A DNA stretch of 64,000 nt. Source: Paraphysoderma sedebokerense. Its lineage: Eukaryota > Blastocladiomycota > Physodermatomycetes > Physodermatales > Physodermataceae. Both the position numbers and the translations under genes were made by a program. How positions within the stretch are numbered: the first letter of the stretch is position 1; each line of letters opens with the position of its first letter. The notes beneath the pieces were generated by a model that was given only the letters and a program-made list of their open reading frames with translations, had not been told where the DNA came from and did no database searches. The stretch covers positions 310,001-374,000 of the forward strand of contig JAHLJZ010000015.1 in the NCBI GenBank assembly GCA_025602915.1. The letters run 5' to 3'. Below are positions 47,787-60,800 of this stretch, piece by piece.

Positions 47787-49307
47787 TCATGAACCATTTT
47801 TGTTCGAGTTCCTTTGATTAAAGAAGTCATCGAAAACACTTTTCCATCTGATAATTTCCACATCCTTTTCCCAACCAGTTAAATTAAGTTCTGATGCTTC
47901 CTTCTTGGATTTTCGCATTTTGCTCTTCTCATTTAACGTAGGCTTTGACTTCCCTTCGTCCATATTGCTTTTAGAATTGAGCAGCAATTCTTGTCCCAAC
48001 ATTAAATGATACCTGGACCAGTCCATCCAAGACAATCCATTCACAAGGGCATCCGCCAAATCATCTTGCTTTTTCGACCCTTTGAAGGTAGCGTACGAGA
48101 CGGGCGAAACGTAAATGGTTGGTTCTTTTAGAGTACATTGAAGATTTGATATGGAGTTAGGATCATTAGATAAAAAATGGGAGTGCGGAGAGTTCAAAAG
48201 TTGCTGAACCAGGGCCTTGCTCGCCATCTTCTTGCTCTTTTTCGGTTTCTTCAATGACCGTTTACTGATTTTTGTGGTATTTTCGTTCGATTTTTCGGTC
48301 GTCTTGTTGATTCCTTTTTCATTATTCCCGGATCCATTCTCTTTGACTAACCCTACCCAATCACTCACAGTTTTAGGCCCAATACTGTAAACGTGCATGT
48401 CGATTAGTTTCTTATGCTCGTTTGAGGTTAGATCGCGGTTCAATTTTCTAGCGAGATCCCAGAATCCGTAATGTAATAATGCTTCAATAATGTTAACTAA
48501 GAATATAGTATAAATAGTTCGATTTTGAGGTGACGGTGAAAAGTTTCGGATCCGTTGTTTTTCGATAATGATGTCTATTATATGATAATTTACTGCTGAT
48601 GAGGAAGATTTCGAGGTCTTTAGAGAATCGATTGTCGAATGAATATTGGCTTCCAACTGTTGAATCACATTATAGACTTGATGCGTGAGGACGCTTAGTT
48701 GAATGGGGGCTTGCTTTTCGAGTGGGGTTGATACGGAAGCTGTATCTAACGAGGTAGTCGCCCCTAGCTCAGAATTGGATTGAGTGGAAGAATTGAATGA
48801 ATGCAGCGATAGATTTTCCCAATGAGCTACATTGACTCTGTTGTGCAGATGTATAGTTTGCTTATATGGGACCGAAGATGATGAAGATTTTCGTTTATCG
48901 TTGGCTATTGGCCTGGATATACCATAATTCCCAATCAAGTACGCGACACCGAGATTTCTGATTCCAACGTCAATAGATAATACATGATGATGGATTACTG
49001 GATCTGGTCTATCAGAAAATTTTGACGCATTTCCAGTGGGAACATTCAATTCTGTCGATTTTTGGCATGCACTTTTTGCCCCTAGCCTTTCGAGCTTGGA
49101 TTCACCCTCTTCCAGAATCCTGAATCGAGAAAGCGCATTGTATATCGCACTGGCGATCCGCACAGAGAGAATGGCTTTCGTACCAGTAGACGATGTAATT
49201 CCGAGGTTACGACAATAATGCTGGAGTTGAGATTGTTTGAGTGATGATAATCTATGAGAGTATCGAAAAAGATCAATTGTCGCGACATGCAACATTAGGA
49301 TAATCAT
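47787..49307 (-). CDS. CCE1: Mitochondrial Holliday-junction resolvase, Cce1/Ydc2 type
   Basis: Cuts four-way DNA junctions to allow mitochondrial DNA segregation. A single-exon protein of 506 residues. A SAP-like DNA-binding motif lies near the N-terminus (LKQSQLQHYCRNLGITSSTG). The RNase H-like nuclease core carries the acidic residues of the family: Asp in VLSIDVGIRNLGVAYL, Glu in IIEKQRIRNFS, and the Asp cluster in KKQDDLADALVNGLSWMDW. Between the second and third motifs lies a Lys/Ser/Asn-rich insert (NEKGINKTTEKSNENTTK onward) that is long for the family. The start could be Met1 or Met5; the protein is close in the genome to ERG9, with which it shares a divergent 348-base promoter region. 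Confidence 0.9.
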   Translation of the reverse strand: MIILMLHVATIDLFRYSHRLSSLKQSQLQHYCRNLGITSSTGTKAILSVRIASAIYNALSRFRILEEGESKLERLGAKSACQKSTELNVPTGNASKFSDRPDPVIHHHVLSIDVGIRNLGVAYLIGNYGISRPIANDKRKSSSSSVPYKQTIHLHNRVNVAHWENLSLHSFNSSTQSNSELGATTSLDTASVSTPLEKQAPIQLSVLTHQVYNVIQQLEANIHSTIDSLKTSKSSSSAVNYHIIDIIIEKQRIRNFSPSPQNRTIYTIFLVNIIEALLHYGFWDLARKLNRDLTSNEHKKLIDMHVYSIGPKTVSDWVGLVKENGSGNNEKGINKTTEKSNENTTKISKRSLKKPKKSKKMASKALVQQLLNSPHSHFLSNDPNSISNLQCTLKEPTIYVSPVSYATFKGSKKQDDLADALVNGLSWMDWSRYHLMLGQELLLNSKSNMDEGKSKPTLNEKSKMRKSKKEASELNLTGWEKDVEIIRWKSVFDDFFNQRNSNKNGS

Positions 49308-49655
49308 TATCGAGCAACAAGAGAATCATAAATACGAATATGTACGCACCTTTTGGCAAAGATATCTTTTAGTACTGATTGCATATATATTGTCTATTTT
49401 GAGAAGGCATGGACTCGCACGATTCCTTGTCGGACTAACGAAGAAGGGAATTTAAGGGTGGGCGAGCAGAAAGTTCATCGTAAACAAAAACAAAAAACAT
49501 ACCTTTAGATTCCCTCTTCTTAAGCATAAAAAAGATATTACCTCCGCTTAAGTCACACTAAGGCAATAGTACTGCGACTACGTCAGTTATCGCTACCGAC
49601 TCTTACCCTCGTATTTACTGCGTTTACACCAGTCTCCGATAACTCCTGTTCAAAA
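49308..49655. other. Divergent promoter region, CCE1 and ERG9
   Basis: A compact 348-base region between divergent start codons. No TATA element or shared motif was recognised with confidence. Confidence 0.45.
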
Positions 49656-51493
49656 ATGGCCTCTGCTGCTTTCCTCCAAAGTCTCTTTCATCCAACGGAA
49701 CTTTATTCCCTTGTTAAGTTCAAAATTGCTGCCCCGAAGAAAGTGTCTACTGAAAAACGATCTACTTCCTTGGCACGATGTTATGAATTTCTGAATTTGA
49801 CCTCCCGTTCCTTTGCCGCAGTCATTCAAGAACTCCACCCAGAACTGAGGGATGCTATCTGCATGTTCTATTTGATACTCCGAGGATTGGATACAGTCGA
49901 GGATGACATGACAATACCTCTTGCTCGTAAAATTCAAGTACTTCGAAATTTTCATAATTATGTTACTATGCCTGGTTGGAATTTCCGAGAAAATGACGAG
50001 TCCGAAAAAGATCGGATTTTGCTCCTTGAATTTTGGGTCGTTATCGAAGAGTTTCTAAAATTAAAGAAAGAGTACCAAACTGTTATTTTGGATATTACTG
50101 ATAAAATGGGCAATGGTATGGCTGATTTTGCGTTGAAGGCATACAATCAAGATAAAGACAAACAGGAGGAAGTTGAAGTTTTGGATATCGCTATTTCGCC
50201 TTCGACGTCTTCGCACCCTGCTTCTGAAGCCGAAGATGGGGAAGCCTCGACCGAACACAAAAAGGAAAAAGTACAAGAAAAAGTGGATGTCGCGGCCGCG
50301 AAGGAAACGTTCCTCTCTGGAAACCGAGTAAAATCCATCTCGGAATACAATCTATACTGTCATTATGTTGCTGGTCTCATTGGCATTGCCCTAACTCGAC
50401 TGTTTGTTGCTTCTGGACTCGAAATGTCAAGTCTGGCTGATGATATGGAATTGGCGAACACAATGGGACTGTTTTTACAAAAGATTAACGTTACAAGGGA
50501 TTATTATGAAGATTTGAACTCTGGTAGACTGTTTTGGCCAATGGAAATATGGGGAGAGTATGTTGATAACGTGGAAGATTTGCTATATGTAAATACCAAG
50601 ACTGATCTGGAGAAGAAGAGAGTATGGTGCTACTTTCTCACAATATTGGCAAAACCGAAAAGTTACTGACAGTCTTCGGCTTTTCAACTTTCTTTCTAGG
50701 CTTTATCTGCATTAAACCATATGTGTGCTAATGCACTCGAACTTGTTCCCGACTGCCTAACATATATGTCCATGCTGCAGGAACCATCTGTCTTTAAGTT
50801 TTGTGCTATCCCGCAGGTCTGCCAACTTTTTTCCTTCGAACTCACGTCTCTCTCTTTGCTAAGCTCTACTGATTTACGGTAGGTTATGGCTATTGCTACC
50901 TTGGCTCTAATCTTCAATAATCCGGAGATATTCCAACGGGCTGGCGTTAAAATCCGCAAAGGACTCGCCGTGAAGGTTGGCGTTTAGAAACTTTCCCTGC
51001 TTTACATCCTCCTGTACTTGATACTCAATTTGTCTTAATTATACATTTCTATAGTTAATTCTCCAATCCACAAGTATCGAAAACGTCAAATCGATTTTCT
51101 TACAGTTCACAAGGGAGATTCGAAAGAAAAATAATAAACTCGATAATGAACTGATGTACGAACGCGTTGTGGAATTATGTGATCAGGTATTTAACTCCTT
51201 CGCTTTCTTTTTCGTTCGTTCCTCGCCGTTTCCTTTGCGTATTTTATCATTTGTTTGCGATCTCGTGATTGACACCTGTATTGCATTTTCAGATCGAGCA
51301 TCTATGTCTTCTACCTCAAGCTTCTGACTCGTCGAAATCACTCCTCCGTACTTCGTATAAGAAGTTATCTCTTGCCAAGAACAACATTTCGCATTGGGCA
51401 TTCAGTTTGAACTGGACTTGGATGAACGTTGCTTCAGTGTCAAGCGTGGTTGGAGTGTTTGGATTTTATGCACTTAAAAAATATAGAGGATAG
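49656..51493 (+). CDS. ERG9: Squalene synthase (farnesyl-diphosphate farnesyltransferase)
   Basis: Joins two farnesyl diphosphates to squalene, the first committed step of sterol synthesis, at the ER membrane. The first exon (49656-50621) joins directly to ALSALNHMCANALEL. Motifs: the first Asp-rich site in LRGLDTVEDDM, the second in KINVTRDYYEDLNSGR, and SEYNLYCHYVAGLIGIAL. A C-terminal membrane anchor is VASVSSVVGVFGFYAL before KKYRG. Between MADFALKAY (about residue 163) and the SEYNLYCHY block (about 228) lies an acidic/Lys/Ser-rich insert of about 60 residues. This gap is only some ten residues in most family members. Identity certain; the insert could be a surface loop or regulatory tail. 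Confidence 0.95.
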
Positions 51494-51693
51494 AGGTTAC
51501 GTCAAACATAATGAACGGTCTTCAACCAATGTATAGAAACCATTGCAAGTTTTGTCAATATTACCTTTGTATGCTAACTTGCAAGCTGTATCCAATCCTG
51601 ACATAATCAATGAAATCGTTTGAGCCCGATTCTTTGTCTGCCCAGCAAGAACTTAACTTGCCATTTTTCTCCGTATACATTACTTTATTTCCA

Positions 51694-54600
51694 TTAAACT
51701 TTGCCCGTGTACTTATGATATTTAAGATAATCGTTGTACAATCCTTTTAAAAACATTTTACCTGCATTGTCTAAGCTAACTAATACCATATCTCTTTCAA
51801 ATTCAGTACAGAGATCAAGTACGAAATATAACCCTTTTGCCAATTCCCTCTTGATCGCTACATCTGCAATAACCTGATTTTGCCCGAAGATACCGCCTTT
51901 ACTGAAATTTGAACTAGAACCAGTTTGGATACTGATATATTCCGTTAATATATTCCAGACGTGCTTACCGAACGGTTTTATTAAAGCGGCAGTGGACGTC
52001 GATAACTTAGATTGTTTATTCTTCGTATTGTCGGGGAATGATAATGAGCTACCGTTGGCGGTGGGTTTGTATAGAAGGGTAGAGTATAGTCGTGTTAAAA
52101 TCTGCGCTTGCTGTAGCGGGAGTGGAGAAAACAGTGATAAAACGGGAAATGGGGGATATTGAGTCATGTAGTCTGACGAAGTTGAATGGAATGGTGACGT
52201 TGATCGGAAACTATATAAGAGATGTATGAAATGAAAAAGGTTAAGGAATATAAAAGTTTCACAAAAACAAATTTATGACGATTGAAGTTGTTATTCACAA
52301 TTTTAACGGAATAAATAGACGAAAAGGATATTTTTCAAAAACCAGCAGAAAGATGGTATCATGTTCACGATTTCATCTCGACGATGCTTCAATAAATTGG
52401 ATAATAGTTGACATATAATTTCAAATAATTCACAGGCGTCTTCCTTAGCGAAACCCGATTTCAACATCTGCAAAGCAAACGAAGGGTCTGCCACGAAATT
52501 TAGGCCATTGAGAATTAGAGACACTTCAAAAGTTCGCAATTCAAGAGACTGCAATTTAAAGTGATTAGATGATGGTGTTCGAGCGAAAAGCGCGTTACGA
52601 TGAAACTGACCTTATCGGTAACTAATCCATCGAGAATTTGCAGCACCTTGGTTACCACCCGTTTTGAGCATGTTTCACTTGCCAAAGTGCAGGACAATCG
52701 ATCCAGAATACAAACAGAATTATTTCGCAAAGAATATTTTCTACCTACTCGACGTCGTTAAACCATTGATCAGTGACTAAAATCCATGGGTTCATAATAA
52801 ATTGATCTTACCTTCTACTGGAGTTTTTACAACAACGTCAATACAGCAGAGGGTGATATAAATTGATTTTTCTTCTTCTGATGATAATCGATCAACTAAT
52901 CGTTCGATGACAAGAGAGTAATCGTCCACTGAAAAATACGATATCAACTTTCCCAACGAAGAGGCGAGTTGAGGGCCAGCAAATGTATCTAGTAAATGAG
53001 GTGTTAAATTTATATTATCGCAAACATTAAACTGAAATTTAGAACGAACCGTTGTCATAGGAACATTTGTCCATCCAAAGCAGAATCAAATCCATCATAT
53101 TGCCAATAGAGATGGCTGAGGAAGTCTCTTTAATATCGTTGAAATACTCACAAAGGGCGGCAACCAAGGGCGGATACACGGATTTGATGTTAGAATTTTC
53201 ATTGGACAATGAACATGCAGTGTAGATTGTTGAGAATGCTGGAGGCAATAAATCTGGCAATCGGATTTCGGATGCCCTTGATTTGGCGAAGCGAACTATC
53301 ACATTTAAAATCGGTAATATGTGGCTGATGTTAACGATGGACTCATTTTTAGCTTGCTCGTCGTCACCCATGAGGATGTTCTGATAGTTAGATATTTGAG
53401 TCATAGTGTATTGCTGAAGTTTGTCAAAGTTTGAAAGGACCGCATTTTTAATGTCCCCTTGTAAATTCCCTTTCTTAGCTCGGGTTTCAAACCATTCCAT
53501 GATAGCACTCAATGATGGCGCTAACAACGCAACCCCGACTTTATCAGGGGAAAAATTACAATCCTTTGGCGGTTCAACGTTTAAACTTGACTGGACTAGT
53601 TGACAAAAATTCTCGAGCATTCGCGAAAACGAGGAGATGTGGGTATCTGTCGGCTGATGAAGGCGATTTAGAAGTGCGCTGCAAGAATTTCAGAGTCAGC
53701 AAAACTTATACAGAAACTTGTGTCATGAATGAAACGATAATTACAGAACAAAATGTTTGATGATCTCTGCTGTATTTTCTAACGCCGAGACGACTGAGGC
53801 AGAAGGCGATTGCGAAGCAAGTAGCATTCGACACTGCGATAACGTAGTCTCTGTAAACCATTGAAATAATTCAAGGGAAAGCAACTAAACGAAAGGTTAA
53901 TCCATAAAAACTCAATCTATCTCAGTCTGATGTAATATAGCTACTCACATGTGATCCAGCACTTCGTCTCTCCACAGCTCTGCAAAGGTCCCACAAATCG
54001 GTATTTTCTAATTCACTTAAGTAGGCCTTTTCGAAGTCAATCATAATACTAAATAAAGTTTCCTTCTCATTCTTCGTCATGGCTTCTATAGGAAACAGGG
54101 ATAAAGCTTCTATAAAAGGTACAATGGTCGTTTTACTTGTCGACAAATCTCCGGACTTGTTTGATGTAAGGCGTGACTCAATTTCTTGGATCAAGGCATT
54201 GAAGAATGTACCTAAGACAGAAAACCGTTGAATAAAAGATTTCATAAATAGATCGAGAAAACGAGTTACCTCTGATAGGGCTGAGCTCATAGAAAGTGGC
54301 TGCATGTAACATTTTAATTGTCACAGAGCGCAGAGTTTCTTGCTTTTGTGGAGATTTCCAATTCTCAAGCTTCGAGTTTCGCCCCGATAGTACCTGAATA
54401 ACTCGTCCTGCCACCTTCTTCGAAATATCTTCGCTAATGAACATACTAATAGATTTGTGAACAGTTTGTAACTTTGTGCGATACGATCAAATGAGTACAC
54501 ATACCACACAATGTCAAAATAACGCACTATAGTCATCCACCATGCAGTCATCATGTTATCGCTTGATATTTCCCAGGCCTTTCCGCTCCAAGGATAATCG

Positions 54601-57201
54601 TCATTTGCTGTCTTGTCCATGTTCGCGGCATGAAAGACATCGGACATTAGCACCCTCAACCTCTCATATTCATTAGCGTCCACAGGCCGCGTCCGTAGGA
54701 AAACTGCTACATATTGTACAACAGCGTGAATAGCGGTGGCCACTATACTCGGATGGACCATTTCAGGTGATTTGATAATGGAATGAAATGACTCTATTAA
54801 TGTGCGAGCGAGCGTAGAATTATCGACAGTGATAATATCCGAATACGGAACTGAAGATTCCGTCCATTCAACATGCAGAGAAATGAGTGGTGTAACCAGA
54901 TTGAACACTTGATCTGCAGACTTGGACGCCGGAAGTAGCGTTGGCAAATGAGAAATGAGTTCGCTCCAAGCGCGTTCTGACAGAACCTTCAGTTTTGACA
55001 GTTGATTCTCGCTTAAACGCATATGACGAAGAAACCAAGAGAAAAACACTGTAACGGGAAATAAGGTTGTGCTGCCGTTTGATACGTCGACGTGAAGGGA
55101 TGGTGTGAGTTTTCGTTTCTTGGTTACTTCCTTGGAAGACGGAGGCGGCATAAGAGATGAAGTCGCATCCACGAAAGAGGATAATATTGAAAGCGTCTGT
55201 AAGGGGGGTAATGTGGCGACAACGGACCCAAATCTATGAGAACATGTAAGAGATCGTATGTAGAAAGAAAGCAAGAGTTGAACGGAGAAGATAATACACA
55301 CTTTTGCAAAACACTGTCATCAAAAATGGCATGACAATCCCAATCCTGCTTATTGGAAAGAATATGCAAACATTTTAAGAGTGTTGAAATAAACGATTCG
55401 AATTGGCGGGATCGATCGTACATTTGAATAGCGCTAATGAGAAAGGTTTTGATAACATCGTAGCAGTCTGGATGAGCCTAATCGAATAACATAATGAGCT
55501 TATGTATGGCATTAAAGATTTTAGAGAGTTAGCACGTACCTGGACGAACTTTGCAAATATTGGCTCGAGATGAGGATCGACGATGGAATTATTCAAACGA
55601 AGTAAGATGTCCCACCGCTGAATGACAACATTTTGTAACGGATGAGCGAACTCATTACTCAGCGGCAACTTCCAAATAGCCTCCATCAAATCAACAGACT
55701 GTTTGCTAATATCTAATAAATACTGTCTCATCCATTTAGCCACTGAATCATTCAAGTCCTGATAGACATTCTTCTCCAAGACGAGATCTAACAACATGTT
55801 ATCGGTCTTCAGGACCTGAATTAGATAATCGGTTGAAGTGGATGAATCGATTAAAAGTGTTCTTTGAGCGTCGATATTCGTGTATATTATACTTCTAAGT
55901 TCACAAAAAAATGCAAACGGTGCTGCGCGATTTATCAACATGGTGGACGAATCTCGACCGTTGGACAATGTCAATTTCGATTGTTGATGAGAAACGTAAG
56001 ATCGAAAAGAGGAAAGAAATGTCGCGTATAATTTCGGAATGAAGTTTAACACTACACGGAATTACATTAATCCAAACATTCGTTGACATGCAAAAATTTT
56101 CAACTCACCTGCCGAGGCAATCCACTGGTCTTCCTCGTCGTCCATTTTTGAATCTGAATTTTCAACTGGTAAGTTTGACTTTAATGATTCAAACAGCACT
56201 TTCTGATATCTTGAAAGATCTTTTCCTGATGTATGGCTTTTGGATTTTGAATTACTTGACTTATCATTTGATTCCAAGAATTTTGCAAAAGTCGGTCGGA
56301 AAAGCTGTATATACTCAGGAATATGATCAATATGAAATAGTCCGTATTGAACTACGAGTGATGTTTGTTGTTGAACGGCCGTTACGAATTTTGAAGGCGT
56401 CTTCATCGAATCAATATGCAGGTGAAATAGAGCAATGGGTTTCAAAAACTTTGTGACGACAGTGTTGAAAGTCTTTTTCAAATTCGCTTGACTTCGAATC
56501 ATAGTCACCAAATTTTTCATGACTTCAATCGCGATTTGGCATTCCTTTTCCAATAATGTTGAATTAATCCTATCTTTCTGCACACTAACGTTCAAGCACG
56601 CCAAAACTTCCCCAACAATTGAACATAAACCATCGAGGGTCCACCTTGTTCCACTAGATTCTTTCAATATTATCAACAACGATGAATAAATTCGATCCAA
56701 GAGCGAGGTCCATCCTTCCACGTTTTCATTAATCTGGGAGTTGCTAAGACTATTACGAAAATCACTTAAAGTTGAGATATACAGAGGCACCAGAGGGGTT
56801 TTGAGAGCGGTAATAACCAAGTACAATGAATTTGTGACAGAGTGAGCGTGATGAAGGAGGGTATGGTAAAAATCCCAGTAATGCGTTGATAACGTAGGCG
56901 TTCGTCCAAAGCTAGGGAGTTATGAGCGCATGAGTCAACGATCCACTGATGAATTAAGATTGAATTTGACCTACGTTTTATCATTCCATCCGGTACTCTT
57001 GACCATTGAATTTGTGCACCAATCGAGCAAAAACTCTAGTTTCTTGGGAATCAATACCGTATCACTCTTCCACGCTTTTAGCGCTAATTCCAATTTCTCC
57101 TCATGAGACAGATTTGACGATTTCAACGATTTAACGACACTCGACGCGGATAATGTATGAGATGTCTCTAAAGCTTCATTCGTCGTTTCGACAGACATCA
57201 T
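51694..57201 (-). CDS. URB2: Ribosome biogenesis protein Urb2/Npa2
   Basis: A very large helical nucleolar protein needed early in 60S subunit assembly. It covers at least a dozen exons across 5.5 kb, from MMSVETTNEALETS (ATG at 57201 or 57198) to the TAA at 51694. Low-similarity, all-helical, repeat-like segments make up most of it. The best evidence is the C-terminal domain: KPFGKHVWNILTEYISIQ, then IADVAIKRELAKGLYFVLDL and VSLDNAGKMFLKGLYNDYLK, which match the conserved end of Urb2. The promoter has a TCACGTGA element at 57292-57299. The exon joins are not all verified. Family assignment is likely, resting mostly on the C-terminus and gene size. Confidence 0.8.
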
Positions 57202-57844
57202 GGAGACCGCTGAAAATAGATATCGCTAAACTGCAAATCGCAAGCTGACTTATTATGTCTATTGCGACCGCAATTCGATTTGTTTGCAATATCACGTGAC
57301 TGGAGCTTAGGAGTCTTAGCTCGCGACGTACATCGGAAGGCCGTCGCAATCCAAAATGTAGTTCTTCATTCGTCAATATGGCTCCACTTCAACACGTCCA
57401 TTGATTAAAAAGGTAGACTTTCAGGGTATGAGCGCAGAATTAACTGTTGAGTTTGTTCTAGAAGCATCCTGATCAAGAAATTTCGAGTCAGTTGTCGGGA
57501 CTTCACTACGCGACACTTGAACAACTTATCGCTGAGAGAATAGTCAGAATACTGGGAAACTTTGAGATCCAACTTATTATTTTCTCCTTAGATATTTTAG
57601 CAAACCAAAATGTCAAGCGTATGGTACAAGGGGGATATAAAAAAATACAACATCATAATTGAAAGAACAATCAAAAGTTACTTCGACCAGTTGTTTCCTT
57701 ATAATTACAAATTATCGACTGCACAGTTCATCACGACATGAAATATTATATCCTTCGCATCAACACTACAACTACACGCTCCTAAAACTAGTAACTGTCG
57801 TGGGTGAATTTAGTCAATTTCAGGCTAGAGTCAAAATTGTTCAT
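57202..57844. other. Intergenic: URB2 promoter and RasGEF 3' flank
   Basis: About 0.64 kb. TCACGTGA lies at 57292-57299, about 90 bases upstream of the URB2 start. The rest is AT-rich flank. Confidence 0.5.
57292..57299. promoter_or_regulatory. TCACGTGA palindrome upstream of URB2
   Basis: A perfect 8-base palindrome with a CACGTG core, about 90 bases upstream of the start codon. It fits a Cbf1-type bHLH site; binding is inferred. Confidence 0.45.
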
Positions 57845-60800
57845 TTACAGCAACCCGCTTTCCTCCAAGAGTCTCACCAACTTTTGATCTTCCCGCTCTT
57901 TTGGCTCTCTACTTAAACTCAATTCGTACAATTCACTATCATCGCGATCAGAGTTGACAACGGTCCACAGGAAGTCTTGTATCTCAGGTATCGACTTCAG
58001 ATTGTATTTGGTGACTTGAAATTGTTGGATCTGTTTGATGATCTCCGCTGTTTTGGACTGTTTGGTAAAATTTATCAGTTGGTTCGAAGCATAAGGTGGG
58101 TATTGAGCAGACGGAGAGGACGAGGAGGGAGAAAAAGTCGAGGGAGGTTGTAGGAAATCTGGGTTTCCATCTTCGATAAAAGTCAAATCCGTTAAGTAGA
58201 GACCTAATTTTTGAGAAAGGTGGATAAAGTCATGTCAGTTCTGCTTGTTCATTCACTTTTCGAGGAAACGTAGAGGCAAAAGACACGGAATTTTACCTAA
58301 GAATGGAACACAAGCACCGCTCACATTGGCCAATATGTCACGGTATTCGGAGAAATTTTTCGTCGGATCAGTAATCTTTTTCAAGATTGATAACGACGCA
58401 TTGACTTTCGCGGACATCAATTCCCAAGTACGATTAAGTCGATGAATATGTGCAGAATTCAAAGCGGCCAGAATTGAAACCAGGGTGTTGAAATTGTTCA
58501 TTTGTCGACATTTCTAGATAAAAGAATAAGATACTAAATCAGCATTCATCGCACTATTGGGAATCAAATACAAAAGACGAAGAAACGTACCTCTCCGATA
58601 TGAACGAAATGTTTGATTAAAACGACTCGTTTTTTGATATCTTCCTCCATCAGAATACTTTCCGCGACCCAGCCACTAATCTTGTTGCTTAAATCAATCA
58701 TTTTCTTCAAAGTTGGGATATTTTCAGTTCCTCTGCCAGGGGCCATAGCGCTAGAACTGTTCCATCCTTTCTTTAAGAACTCTAAGTACGGAATCTTACA
58801 AAAGACATTGAACTCAAGTATAGTTAATTGACGAGCAACCTCCATTGGATCTAGGTCAAGGAATCGAAATTTTCGGATCGACTTGGGCAATATGGGAAGA
58901 GGCGGACTCATAAGTAGCGGAGTCGCCGGGGATGTAGGAGCATCGGGAGATAGTGACAAGGTTTGACGGAGAGGGAGGAAAGGAGTCTGAGATTTTTCCT
59001 AGAGAAACAAAGAAAACCCAAATATTGTCAGATGGGACGATTGAAAATTTGTAAACTCAAGAAATTAATTTTACAAACCCTTTTTTCGACCACTTTAATT
59101 AGCTGAACACTCATCATACTCATGACAGGCCTCATAGTCTGTCTTGCAAACACTTTACAGCGCTCCAAAACTTCCCGATCTTCATCCAAAGTCATTAAGC
59201 AAATATTCTCGATCCAAAATTTCAGTAAGTTGAACACTCGTAACCGAATAGGGGTCATTTTCTTTTCAATCCACGTTTCTAACATTGCGTCAGTCATGTT
59301 CGGGGGAGGCTGAATTGTAAATCGGCGGGCCAACATTTCAAACAGATTAACCGAGTTGGTGAATGAACGGTAAGTGATCATGAATGCTGTGCTGAATTCG
59401 GGATCTGCATACAACAAAACAACGGATTAGTATTCAAGAATGAAACCCCAATGGTTAAAAGATTATCTTACCATAGTCGTCATGGGACGTTAATTTTTCA
59501 ACTAAAGCATTCAAAGTTCCACCTTTGACGTATCCTTCTATGCTGATAATCAATTCTTTTTGCTCATAATCATGACTCAAAAACCAAGGTTTTTCCGACT
59601 TGGATGCAACGCTATTGCTACTACTTGCCGACGTCGACAGTGGAGTTTTCACGTTAGCCAAAACCTCATCGCCAAAAAACTTCTTCAATTTCGCTGAATA
59701 CGGTGTTGTAGTGGGCGTAGTCGGGGAAGTTGCGCTGACAACCGAAGTTGTTTGACTGTGTTGGTTAGCTAGTTTCGTATTTAAGGGTGTTGGGTAGTTT
59801 GCTTGGTAAGGACGCGTCCTCCGTTTTGGAATAGATACTGGGTCTTGTGGAGGTGGAGGAGGCATAGCTGATAGAACAGGAACAGGAGCAGGGGATGGTG
59901 GTACCAATGATGGACGCCTGTCTGTATGGAGCGATGATCGGCGGTAGGCGTTATACCCGTAGCTAGCTACTCCCGGGGAACCATAGAAACTGGAGGTTGA
60001 AGAAGACGAAGGGGAACCCAAAGGTTGAGAGTGAGGGAAAGATGGGAGAACCGGAGTGGACTGTCCTTCTCTTGCGATTTTGGCTTCTACCAAGAACTTG
60101 GTGGAAACCAACAAATCTCGAACAGATTTTTCGACCACCGAGATTGAAACAGTAACTTGATCAATAGCATTTGATGCTGCTAATGGATCTGTGGCGGTTT
60201 GAGTGGACATGACTAGCCCGGCAATATTATTATAAAGTGACTGCTTGTGAATTTTAAAATCTTGGAACAGAGGGGACTGTTCATCGGTCGCAGAGGCAAG
60301 ATTAATATCTTCGATGACGGAGAGGAATTGGCCAACTTCAGTCACCGCATTTCGAGTTTGGGATATTAAGGTAGAGGAAGCGGCGGCATCGTTGGCGGGT
60401 GACATTGATCCCGGTTTGGAGAGGATATGATTACGAAGTGATGTGAGAGTAGAATAGACTTGTCTAGAGTGCTGATCAAGTTGATGGAGAATATCGGATG
60501 GGCTTTGAAACCGAGAATGCAATGTGTTTGGGGAAAGGGGAAATAAAGTTGACTTTGACGAACCGGGAGTAGTGGGAGATGGCTGAGGAATAGGTTGATC
60601 TGGACTTAAAGGTGTCAGAGGAGTTGGAGCGGACCTACATACGATGACAAGTAGACGAAAAGGTTAACATTTGGTTACAATCGGGCGATCTTCACAGTTG
60701 CTTACCCTTCCCAGTTACACTCTAATTTCAACGTCTCACATTCTTTGACGTATGATTTTACAACTGTTTCCACATTTCTCAATTCACTTAGCATTTTCGT

